Source: Viola odorata (taxonomy: Eukaryota > Streptophyta > Magnoliopsida > Malpighiales > Violaceae). Taken from it: a DNA stretch of 64,000 bases. Of this stretch, positions 54,847 to 64,000 are shown piece after piece. The position numbers were made by a program, and so were the translations under genes. Under the pieces are notes generated by a model, which was given only the letters and a program-made list of their open reading frames with translations, was not told where the DNA came from and made no database searches. Numbering within the stretch: the stretch's first letter is position 1; each line of letters opens with the position of its first letter. Location: the NCBI GenBank assembly GCA_963691705.1, contig OY829543.1:32325523-32389522 (forward strand). The letters are read 5' to 3'.

Positions 54847-55089
54847 ATTCTCGGCATCTGGATGAGTGCTATCTCCTCTGCGTCGCGGCAGGCTTGTAAA
54901 AATTTTCATGTTTCTCTAACTCTTTTGATGTCCACGTCATAAATTCTTATTTCCGGTATTTGCCAAAACTCTGTGTCTTTGAACTTGTTGTACCAGGTAC
55001 ATGATAACGGAGCAGGTAACATGGGCCGATAGCTTGTGATAACTGTTGGCTACGAAGGAGATGACGACCAAATTGGTAGTGACGATATT

Positions 55090-55220
55090 GTAGCGATAAC
55101 GCTGGTCATAAACCGGAACTGATAACGCTGGCGGTAGACCCGAACTGATAACTTCAGAGGTAGACCCGAACTGATAACAGCGGCGGTAGACCCGAACTGA
55201 TAACGTTAGAGGTAGACCAC
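55090..55220. repeat. Short 26-bp tandem repeat in E3
   Basis: CGAACTGATAAC at 55141, 55167 and 55193, with related copies before it; GGTAGACC lies between units. About 4-5 units, upstream of gene B. Confidence 0.75.
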
Positions 55221-55722
55221 AATGTTGTCTGTAAAGCTGTGATAACGCAAAACTGTAATGAAGCAATGTCATAGCTTGTTGATGAAGATGATGTCGTCAC
55301 GAGACCACCATGTAGTCAGCCAAATCATGGGCAGATAATAATAATAGAGTATTCTTCTTGATATCGCGACATGACTACGCATGCGCATTTCAGCACCGGG
55401 AAGGAGATATCGCAGATAAGATGGTGTACCATTGCTCTCATCACTGAGGATGTATTCCCTCGCTAACGACAAGAGATACCCCGTAGGTAGTAATGAATTC
55501 TTGTGTGATGTCGCTGCCTTTGTGGGCGTTAGTCTCTTCACTATTTCGATATTTCATCGACTTTCCTGCACATTCTCAAATGTTACTTATTGTGTTAGCA
55601 AAATGACAAGCAATGATATATACTAGTTGCCCTTAGAGGCCTTCACCCGCACATAACGGGGTGTCGTTGATGTCGCTTTTTCCAATTCAATCCTTCTCAG
55701 ATTTCCTTTTTGCTGGTTTATT
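55221..55722 (+). promoter_or_regulatory. Upstream region of E3 gene B
   Basis: No ORF of note. GATATATACTA near 55615-55625, about 100 bases before the ATG, could be a TATA box. Promoter role is inference. Confidence 0.3.
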
Positions 55723-57839
55723 ATGGCTAGAAATAGACCTCGTCAGGTTATCTGGAAACCCATGGATCCGGAGGTCGCGCAATCACCCAGTATTTTTACA
55801 TGCGATGTGGTTCTGAAAGCCAAACTGGAGGAACATGGTATTACCTTTCCTCCTGGGTATGAGCCTTTTGCCCCTGGAAGTGATATGCGGCTCCATAATC
55901 CGGCGTGGGGTCACAGTAGGCTTCTTTACTTTAAGATGTTCCTTTACGGTTTCTGCTTTCCTGTTCATGAATCGATACTAACGCTGTTGCGGGAGTATAA
56001 CCTTAATCCTGCCCAGATAACTCCTTCTTCCTGGTGTGCGGTTTATGCTTTTCTTCGCGCTTGCGAGTTCAAGAACATTTCTACCCCATCTCTCAATTTA
56101 TTTTTCAAATTCTTTAGTATGAATTGCCATAATTGTTTAATCGAAATTACTCCTCGATGGGATGACGCGTTCGTGCAGTCGTTCTGGCAGCATTTTCACG
56201 GCTTTAAGAAGGGTGTAGCTGATTGGAAAAGTAGTTTCTTTGTTCTGGAGCTACCGTCACGTTTGTGGCGTCTTAATTTCAACCAGGAACTGATAGGCCC
56301 CATTTGGTCGAATCCCTCGATATTTACCAGGGCTGAGTTAGAGCAAGCTAACGCCCTTTTAGACGAAGATACTCACTACCGCATCCGCGACTTTGCTTTG
56401 TTCAAGCCTCTAGAGGAGTGTGCTATGGGTGAGTCTGCCTCTTTTCGCACTCTCTTTGCTTTTGTCTTTGCGCGTTTCTTTTGTTATAAGATGCTAACGG
56501 TTAACTCCCAGGTGACGCTGGCGCTCCTTTAAATGTAACGTCGCTTCAAACTTTACCAGCCTCCCCCCCTGCCGAGGGCTCTAGTCAGGGTAGCGTTCGA
56601 CCCCCGAGGAGGAGAGTCAAGACGGTTGCCCGGGGAGGGCGGAGGCCCGTCAGCTCTGCCCGAGCTTCTCGCTTTGTGGAAGATTGGCTACCAGATCGTC
56701 GCAAGAGGACGAACTCCAGCCCAACCGCAATGAGGGTGATTGCTAGTGACGATGAGGATGTGGATGTCAAATCGGACCTTTGTCACGCTTCTTCCTTGGG
56801 CCGGAAAAAACCTCGATTGGCCACGAACGAGGAGGCCGCCGGGACATCTCCTGTAGATGTGGCAACTGCGCCTATCCCTCCCGTTTCACCCGAGACGAGT
56901 GCCTCCCAACCGGTGAAAGTTACTGAGGCGCCGGTTGCCACTTGCTCTACCGAGGCGGAGGTCCCTCCGACAGCATGTCCTCTTCCTACAGTTGATGCTC
57001 CCGATTCTCCGATTTCTCATTGCATTCCTGACGTAGTGGCCACGTCTTCTGTTGCGGATTCAGCTGCTGGGCTACCGCCTAAACCCCTTCCACAACTGTT
57101 CTTTTCTCCCATCACGAATGTTTTTTCTCAGAGTTCTTCTCCGGCTCCCTCAATCAATCTTTCATATGGCGGCCCTAACGAGACCCCTTCCTATCGTATG
57201 AATTTGAAGGGATTCTGCTTTGATGGTCTTCGTGCTGTCGGGGTTCCCCAACCTTTTTCCAGAGACGAGTTTATTGCGCCTTTGATAGGGGAGATGCTGC
57301 GCTCCCAGAAGGAGAAGGAGAAATTTCTTCAGCTTCCTCCGACTGCCCGTCTCCGCCATGTGATGAATGATTCTCTGGATTTCTTCCGTCACCTGAACTA
57401 TCTATTCAAGATTCATGATCGCGAGTCACGCAATTTCTCCAACGCGCTGTGTGTTAAGAAAGTGCAGCTTGAAAAAGCGGTAGACCAGACAAGGTTGCTA
57501 ACATGTCTCTGCGATGAGTCGCAGAAAGAATTGAACAGAGAGAGGTCTGTCGGGAAAGCAAAGATGGAAGTTCTGGAGGCAGAGTTTGTGCTGGAGAAGA
57601 AGAAAAATCTCCTTCTTCACGAAGAGATATCAGCTCGAGACGAGGAGTCCGCTAGGACATCATTAAAGGAGGAATGGTGGAAGAAGAAGGTCTTGGAAGT
57701 CTTCATTTCTGGATTCACAACCCATTTCAAGGGTAATTCTTCTGACCCTGCCCAGGTTGCTGATTATATTTCTACCGTAATGGATGAGGTTAGCAAAGGC
57801 GGGATTGGTCCTTCTGCCCCAGAAGGGGAAAGGGGCTAA
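55723..57839 (+). CDS. E3 antisense gene B: Transposase_28-like coiled-coil protein, intact, two exons
   Basis: join(55723-56428, 56512-57839), 677 residues, no stop or frameshift. Exon 1 (MARNRPRQVIW...) has the Transposase_28-like domain: MRLHNPAWGHSRLLYFKMFL, NPAQITPSSWCAVYAF, and a W-rich end (DWKSSFFVLELPSRLWR). Exon 2 begins GDAGAPLN and holds an Arg-rich patch (RPPRRRVKTVARGGRR), a low-complexity Pro/Ser/Thr segment, a block with NLKGFCFDGLRAVG and APLIGEMLRSQKE that matches E1 and E2, a coiled coil (about residues 520-620) and the tail WWKKKVLEVFISGF. The basic patch would suit a nuclear or nucleic-acid-binding protein, but that is inference. It lies opposite in strand to pol. Start chosen as the first ATG of the domain frame; the other three copies start at the same relative place. 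Confidence 0.8.
56429..56511 (+). other. Predicted 83-bp intron of E3 gene B
   Basis: ATGG|GTGAGT to TTAACTCCCAG|GTGAC, phase 1; joining gives an uninterrupted 678-codon frame. Same relative position as in the other copies. Confidence 0.75.
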
Positions 57840-58438
57840 CGTCAACGATTGGGGCACCGCTTTGCTTTTCGAGAAGTGCCACAACGGGTTTCTAGACCCT
57901 CCCTTGTTATTCTTGTTGTTGTCTGCCTCCTTTTATTTTTTCCTGAAAACCATTTGACATTATTCCTTCTGTAATAATGCTGACGCTACGTAGCCTTTAT
58001 CGCACTTGCGTGAATCATTGTGATGCTACCGTTATTTCTTCCCTATCTTCCTTGTGTCGTCGCGCCATTTGGCGAGGCCAGCGCTGCTTTTTAGGTCATT
58101 AAATACCGCAGTCCCTCCATTTAATGCACTTTGAATAGTAATGATGGAAAAAGACACGTGTCTTTCCACAAAGAGCCACTTGAAGCAAGCGTCTTCTAGG
58201 GAGACGCGAACGCTGAAGCGTTTCATTATTGCTTTTAAACTTGTACCTTCTTGCGCGTGCCCTATTTCCCGACGCGCTGCTTTGCCATGTGTCCATTGTT
58301 GTTTGGTCACGCCCTTTCACGCTGCTGCCTTTTGGACAAATAACTCGCGCCGCTCTCTCTTTCTGGTCTGAGACTCCTGGTGTTCTCTTTGCGAAGGTAC
58401 ACACCCTTTCTTTCCTCGTCACTTCTCTTTTATTGGGC
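57840..58438 (+). promoter_or_regulatory. Region between E3 genes B and A
   Basis: Presumed 3' end of gene B and promoter/leader of gene A. Short ORFs only. The stretch from 58300 to 58438 is pyrimidine-rich, like a leader. Confidence 0.3.
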
Positions 58439-59155
58439 ATGGCTAAAACTAAGAAGTCTTCCGAGGAAGGGGATCCTCAAGGGTCCGCCGGGGAAGAAAA
58501 AATTAATATTACCCCCACTTCTCTCTATACTCTGCCCTTAGTTAATCGCAAGCTTTCTGAGTACAATGCGCGATTTCCCAAAGAATATCCCGTGCGCGCT
58601 GCTTCTGAATCACTTCGCCTGAACAGCGTTCTGCCTAGTAACAGTAGGATATTGTATGCTAAGTTGTTTGATCATGGGTTTTGTCTTCCTCTTGACCCGC
58701 TTGTCAAGTTGCTGTTGGCTGATTCTGATTTGGCTCCGGCTCAGTTAAGCCCTAACGCGATTTGCGTTGTTAGTGCCTTTGCTGCACTGTGCCGTTTCAA
58801 GGGGATCGAGTCTCCCACTTTGGCCTTGCTTCATGACATTTTCCAGTTGTATTCTCGTAAGGGGGTGATATCAATATCCCCTCGTTATGAAGATGGCTCA
58901 TTGAAGCCCTTTACCTGGAAGCTTATGGGCATCGAGTCTTCTGTTCCTCATTGGAAAGAAGAATTTTTCATTATTGACTTGCCCGAGCCGTTATGGAGGG
59001 CCGGCTTCAATGAGAAAATTAAAGATGGAGCTTGGGGCCATCGGAAACCCTTTCTGATCCAGAAGATGGCTGGTTGAAGATGCTACTTCAACTAGATTTC
59101 AGCGTTGATGCCCGAAAAGTGGCTAACGGTCTGGATATGGAACAGTGCAAGAAGG

Positions 59156-59224
59156 GTGAGCGTTTGACCTTTTTCTTTTGTATTGCCAAGAGGTACTAAC
59201 GCTAAAGTTTCTGTAACTGTGCAG
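59156..59224 (+). other. Predicted intron 1 of E3 gene A (69 bp)
   Basis: Donor AAGG|GTGAGC, acceptor GTAACTGTGCAG|TGCC, phase 1. Confidence 0.65.
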
Positions 59225-59529
59225 TGCCTCCGCCTAGTTGGGAGCCTGAGTATTTCCGGAGGAAAAGGAAACAGGAACAAAGGAAGAAAGCTGCAGCCGA
59301 AGCCAGGGCTGCTGCTGTTGCCGCTACGGAAGGAGAAAACACTGCTACCGCTACCGCTGCCGCTACGGGCACTACCCAATCGCCGCCTCCTCGCACCCTT
59401 GTTGCAAGGAAGAAAAGGACGAGGAAAACATGTGTCACGCAACCCGTTTCCTCCCAAACTGTTGTTTGTTCTGGAGCGACAACTGATCCCATTCCTATCG
59501 GAGTACCTCTTGTTTCTTCAGTTACCCAG

Positions 59530-59601
59530 GTATGCATTCATTTCTTTCTACCATTTTCTTCTATTCCGCATAATTTTCTTATCATACTCTGCGTTTTCTA
59601 G
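59530..59601 (+). other. Predicted intron 2 of E3 gene A (72 bp)
   Basis: ACCCAG|GTATGC to TTTTCTAG|GAAGC, phase 0. Not seen in the other copies, so gene A has gained it or the others have lost it. Confidence 0.6.
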
Positions 59602-60744
59602 GAAGCTGCCACAGTTTCTGCTCAGTAAACCTCTCAAGGTGACATATCTGTCGCTGAGATCCTTCGAGAGCGTCAGAAGAGGGCTCGCTATGAGCTTCAG
59701 CACATCCCCTCTTCTTCTGCTGCTAATCCTTCTCTGAATATCCCTGAGGGTGAGGGTATTCCTGCTGACCAATCGCAGGGTATTGATTTCGGTGGTGGTC
59801 CTCACATTTTAGGTGGTTCCTCAATCTTCTCCACCACGACAGGCTATAACCCGAGTGCCCTTAATCTTGAAGCACTTGGGGGAGACGGGTCCCCTGTGCC
59901 TAACGCGGGAGGTTCCAGCAGTCGACCTCCTTCTCCTACCGCTCTGCTCTTTGTCCCGATGTCTCCTCCCCTTATCGCGAGAGGTGGCCCTGCTCCCGCC
60001 TTGATAGCCGGTGTTTCTCATTATAGTCCTCCCCTCATGCCTACTCATCATCTTAGTTTGCGCTCCTTCAGGGACAACATTTTGCAGTTTCCTACCGAGG
60101 CTGATCACGATACCATCCTCGCATCTACCTCTTATCTGGCGGCCGAAATTATGTCTCTTCCAAGGGAGAGGGATGCCTTCGTGGCTAGGAGCGAGCAGGA
60201 GCGTATAAACTTTCTTCGCTCCCAAGCATTATCTGTATTCTGCCATCTCCATTACATGGATGAGGAGAATGGTAGGGTCGTAGCAAACGGACAGGGAGAG
60301 ATAAACAAGTTGCTGAACGAGCGGCAGAGTTTTGTGGATGCCCTTAACGTTGCCAACCAAGAAACAGAGACTGTCCGACAGGAGGTGACGACTGTTAAGC
60401 AAGAGCTGGAGGTTGTCAAGCTCGCTATGGAGGAGGAGAAATGGAAGAGTGCCAACATGACCGAACACCTTTCTCGGGAGGAGAATGAGTTGCGTCAGGA
60501 GAGGCAGAGGAATGCCGAGCTATCTGCCGATCTTGCTCTGAACGCTGAGAAGAACCAGTGGTACTTGAAGGAAGGTGGAGGGCTCATGTTGGAGGCTTTG
60601 ATGCATCATTATGGGGTAGAAAAACTCCGTATTGATGATCTCTCCGCGTATTTTGATAGGAGAATCCCCACTGTTACTGATGACGGCTTCTATCAATGGA
60701 AATCGCAACAGCAAGGAGGAACCAATGCACCGCCCACTCCTTAG

Positions 60745-61212
60745 GCTTTGAGTTTAGATGTATTCTGATTGTTGCGGCTACTGAGCCCTTCCTTGCTTTG
60801 TAATATTGACAATATCACTCATTTCCTTGGTTAGGCCACCCATTTTGAACGGAATTTCCTTGTCTGCTTTGTTTCATAATACTGCTTGCGCGATTATTCA
60901 CCCGTGGCGTTTGCTGCCGCGTTTTAGTAGATCTGCCCATTTTGCTCTCGCATGTCTTTTCGTACAGGTTCCTCAGCCGTCTTTTTGATGGCCTTATCAT
61001 TGCCCTCTGATAGCATTTCCAAGAATGAATCGGCGTTGCTCACATTCATGCCGCTCTCTGTTGTTAGGGGAAGCTTTCTTGCCCCGTTAGGCCTGCTGCG
61101 ACGGTGTTGTTGCAGTATGGATGCCTTTCCAGGCTTACTTCACCGGGTATCGCCCGCTCGGTTACTAGCTGGGGTATCCTTTCCTTCCTTTCATCGAAGA
61201 TTGGCTTGGGGA
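60745..61212. other. E3 spacer between gene A and the array, no gene
   Basis: Short ORFs only, including one of 103 codons at 60952-61263 with no recognisable feature. Confidence 0.4.
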
Positions 61213-61705
61213 GTGCCTCGTCTTAGTGAGCTGTCTGATCAGGACCAACCATCACAAGGATAGGATTTTCACTCCCAAGCATTGAAACCTCGCGTCTCTG
61301 GAATGTGCCTCGTCTCAATGGGCCGTCTGTGTGAGCACGGTTACCACAAGGATAGGATTTTCACTTCCAGGACGGAGTTGGTCTCTCCTTGGGGTCGTGC
61401 CTCGCCTTAATGGGCCGTCTATGGGAGCACGGTTGCCACAAGGATAGGATTTTCACTCCCAAGGATACCGGGGCGTGCCTCATCTTAATGGGCCATCTAT
61501 GTGAGCACGGTTGCCACAAGGATAGGATTTTCACTCCCGGGGGCGTTTGGGGTCGTGCCTCGTCTTAATGGGCCGTCTATGGGAGCACGGTTACCACAAG
61601 GATAAGATTTTCACTCCCAACGCTTAGCCATGCCAGGGCGTGCCTCGTCTTGGTGAGCTGTCTGATCAGGACCAGCCATCACAAGGATAGGATTTTCACT
61701 CCTGG
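61213..61705 (-). repeat. E3 post-pol array: six 78-92-bp units with stems
   Basis: Units start GTGCCTCGTCTTAATGGGCC at 61213, 61305, 61397, 61475, 61555 and 61640, and each ends ACAAGGATAGGATTTTCACT. Within several units CGTGC pairs with GCACG, and GGGAG with CTCCC. The first and last units carry TGATCAGGACCA in place of the GAGCACGG segment. Confidence 0.85.
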
Positions 61706-61794
61706 CATTCTTCACTATCTGCATTTTATCAGCAGCAAACGCACAGGAAAATATATCTTGTTAGAATAGCATTGATATTACCAGATAGGATGGG

Positions 61795-64000
61795 CTAGTT
61801 CCTGGTGTGGTATAGCTTCAGCTGAGCTATATTCCAAGAGTTCTGCAGGGGCATTCCATCGAGCATTTCCAAGTGGTAAGCTCCTCTTCCCACGACACGG
61901 GTGACGCGATACGGTCTATCCCAGTTTGGGCTGAGTTTTCCCATGCGTTGCCCTGCCGCTCGTCTATCTCTGAGCACTAAATCTCCAGCTTTGAGTAATC
62001 GCTCTCTCACTTGCCGGTTGTGGTATTGTGCCATTTTTCTTTTGTAGTGCATAGTTTTCACGAGAGTTTCCTCATGTGTTTCCGGTAGGGCGTCAAGGTT
62101 AGCACGTAACCTTTCCTCATTATTTTCTTCTTTGAAATGAGCCACCCGAAGGCTCATCGTTCCGATCTCAACCGGTGTGACAGCTTCTGTTCCGAATGCT
62201 AACGCAAACGGGGTCTCTCCAGTGCTGGCCTTGACGGTCATGCGATAGGCCCATAGTACGTATGGCAGTTCGTCTGGCCATTTCTTTTTGGAACCTTCCA
62301 GATTTCTTTTGATGCCACTAAGGATGCTGCGGTTGGTTACTTCTGCCTGGCCGTTGGTTTGAGGGTGCGCCATGGAAGAGAACCTTTGTTCGATCTAAAA
62401 TTCCGCACATTGATCCCTGAAGAATTGGCTTGTGAACTGTGTTCCATTGTCGCTAACCAGTATACGCGGCACCCCGAATCGCATAATGACTTGGTGTTTG
62501 AAAAAATGCCAAATTTTTTCAGTGGTGATGGTGGCTAACGCCTCGGCTTCGGCCCATTTTGTGAAGTAGTCTACCGCCACGACCACGAATTTCAACTGAG
62601 ATCTAGCCTTTGGAAACATGCCTAAAATGTCAATGCCCCATTTGGCAAACGGTCATGGAGCGATTATTTCTGAAATTTGCACGGCCGGTTTTCGAGGAAT
62701 CTTAGCATATTCCTGACATTTCTGATAGGTTTTCACGAAGTTATGGCAATCTCCTCGTATGGTGGGCCAGTAGAATCCCGACCAAAAAACTTGGGCTGCC
62801 AGTGTATCGCTGGTGATTTGCATGCCGCATATCCCTTCGTGAATTTCTCGCAACACATGCAAACCTTCTTGTTCCGTTATGCATTTAGCGGCTGGATGGG
62901 AGAAGCACCTCCGTATTAACTCTCCATTGTAATATGTACATCGCGCCGCCCGTTTCAGGACTTTCCTTCTTTCCGTAATTTCTTCCGGTAGCCTATCATG
63001 TTTCAGATATTCTACCACTGGGATTCTCCAGTCACTTTCTATTCCCTCCACACAAAACGATGCTTGCTCTTCCATGAAAGAGGGTGTGGATAACTCCCCG
63101 TAGTGCACTTCGTTGGGTATGGAGGCTTTCACGTTGGCTGCCATCTTGGCGAGGCTATCAGCCTCTTCATTATTTTCTCTGGGGATATGTTCAAAGGTGA
63201 CCCGAGTGCCTTTTCTCTGCATCTCCGACAGCTCACGCTTTACTTTGGCCAAGTATTGAATCATGATGGGTTCTTGGGCTTGGGAATTTCCTAGGACTTG
63301 ATCCATTATCAATTTAGAGTCTCCTCGTATTTTTAGGCGCAAGCCGCATTCCTCCTCCGCAACGGTAGAGGCTTCGACGGAGAAGCTGTTTCCAATTTTG
63401 AGTCCTGCCAGCAACGCTTTGTATTCAGCGGCATTGTTGGATAACGGCTGCAAGATTCTGATGGCGTATCGCATTTCCATGCCGTCTGGTCCCACTAGGA
63501 AAATACCTGCACCTACTAGCTCTTGATTTTTTGCTCCGTCCATATGAATAACCCATGAGTCCGCTAACGTTTCCGGGAACGGTAGGCATGAATTTTCTGG
63601 TTCTTCCTCTGACAGGTCTGCCGACGCATCTTTGGTGAATGTGCATTCCGCTATGAAGTCTGCTAACGCTTGGGCTTTAATTGCCGGTCTGGCTTTGTAC
63701 TGCAGCCCGTATTATTCGAGCTCGATTGCCCAGATCAACATCCTCCTTGAAGACTCAGGCTTTCTAAAGATTTTTCTTAGCGGCTGATTAGTGACCACAG
63801 TGACAGGGTGGGCTTGGAAGTATCGGTCCATCTTTCGCGTTGCCTGTATTAGGGCAAGCGCTATCTTCTCGATGCGAGCGTATCGCAGCTCAGCATCTTT
63901 CAATATGTGACTCACAAAAAATACATGGCGGTGTACATGCCCTTCACTTCGAACAAGGACGGCGCTGACTACCTCGTCAGCTACTCCCAAGTATAGATAT
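61795..64000 (-). pseudogene. E3 pol: RNase H, second RNase H, integrase; three stops
   Basis: All pieces lie in one frame on the minus strand. From the window edge: Ty3 RNase H (MGVADEVVSAVLV ... LRKIFRKPE), TAA at 63712-63714; second RNase H with HMDGAKN and NNAAEYKALLAGL; TGA at 62653-62655; integrase with WGIDILG, VSDNGTQF and NGQAEVTN (all three catalytic residues kept), TAG at 62395-62397; and a C-terminal WDRPYRV motif. The integrase zinc site is damaged: the second His is Gln (CGMQITSD) and the first Cys is Tyr (FVKTYQKCQ). The protein ends at 61795 with a normal Tat-type tail (NSWNIAQLKLYHTRN). Not functional as it stands. Confidence 0.9.

Larger units (their letters stand above)
58439..60744 (+). 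pseudogene. E3 antisense gene A: second Transposase_28-like coiled-coil gene, two introns, damaged
   Basis: Exons 58439-59155, 59225-59529 and 59602-60744. Exon 1 (MAKTKKSSEEGDPQG) contains LRLNSVLPSNSRILYAKLFD and LAPAQLSPNAICVVSAF. A one-base deletion near 59055 breaks the frame before DPEDGW; restoring the count gives the same phase-1 donor as the other copies. Exon 2 starts VPPPSWEPEYFRRKRK and has a Lys/Ala-rich segment. A TAA at 59626-59628 follows the second intron. Exon 3 holds a Pro/Ser-rich part, a block with NILQFPTEAD, a coiled coil (about 60230-60550) and a tail with WYLKEGGGLMLEALMHHYG. Diverged from gene B, so not a recent duplicate. Product unknown and probably not made in full. 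Confidence 0.75.
54360..64000 (-). mobile_element. E3: Tat-type Ty3/gypsy retrotransposon, 3' two-thirds
   Basis: On the minus strand: pol (from beyond 64000 to 61795), hairpin array, two genes on the opposite strand, conserved block, 3' LTR (54803-54360). The likely TSD on this side is CACAA (54355-54359); the other end is outside the window. Same design as E1 and E2 but with a different LTR sequence and two antisense genes. Confidence 0.9.

Noticed and set aside
59092..59537. Minus-strand ORFs of 121 and 111 codons in E3
   Set aside because: Complement of the Ala/Thr/Lys-rich exon 2 of gene A; the composition explains the open frame.
1..64000. tRNA, rRNA or organelle insert
   Set aside because: No cloverleaf, rRNA-like or plastid-like stretch noticed in either strand; short ones could be missed without a search.

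Overview
This window is repeat-rich nuclear DNA from a flowering plant, probably a eudicot. I see no host gene I would defend. The evidence is several Ty3/gypsy LTR retrotransposons of the plant-only Tat/Ogre and Athila groups, a Mutator-like element, a hAT MITE, a plant mariner-like end, a LINE tail and long AT-rich spacers. I cannot name the species.

Layout: 1-1890 is the 5' end of an Athila-like element (minus strand). 1891-7627 is AT-rich spacer with one fold-back element. 7633-19168 is Tat element E1 (plus; identical-length 817-bp LTRs, TSD CTACC), young, with one stop in its gag-pol frame. 19523-20036 is a LINE tail, and 20046-23205 a Mutator-like element with about 185-bp TIRs and a 9-bp TSD. 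24860-35979 is E4 (minus; TSD GATTG), an Ogre-like element with no coding capacity, whose interior is arrays of hairpin-forming minisatellites. 36829-37884 is a TIR element and 38831-39079 a hAT MITE. 42033-52864 is Tat element E2 (plus; TSD GTACT), old and decayed. 53823-54359 is the end of a mariner-like element, broken by 54360-64000, Tat element E3 (minus), which runs off the window.

E1, E2 and E3 share one plan: LTR with TGATAA...TTATCA termini, an unusual primer-binding site, gag-pol with two RNase H domains and an integrase, a post-pol tandem-hairpin region, then one gene (two in E3) on the OPPOSITE strand. That gene starts with a domain resembling Pfam Transposase_28 ('putative gypsy type transposon'), has one short phase-1 intron at the same place in all four copies, and continues with a coiled coil and a conserved tail. 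A nearly invariant block of about 28 bp then abuts the 3' LTR.

The most unusual observation is that each of the three elements is saturated with its own short DNA word, on both strands, in LTR, coding and non-coding parts and in all reading frames: AACGGC and GCCGAT in E1, CCGGTA in E2, CTAACG in E3. Each word is rare in the other two. I suggest, as inference, that the antisense gene product recognises its own element's word, by analogy with the VANC anti-silencing proteins of VANDAL DNA transposons. Word counts and the consensus comparisons here were made by eye and are approximate.
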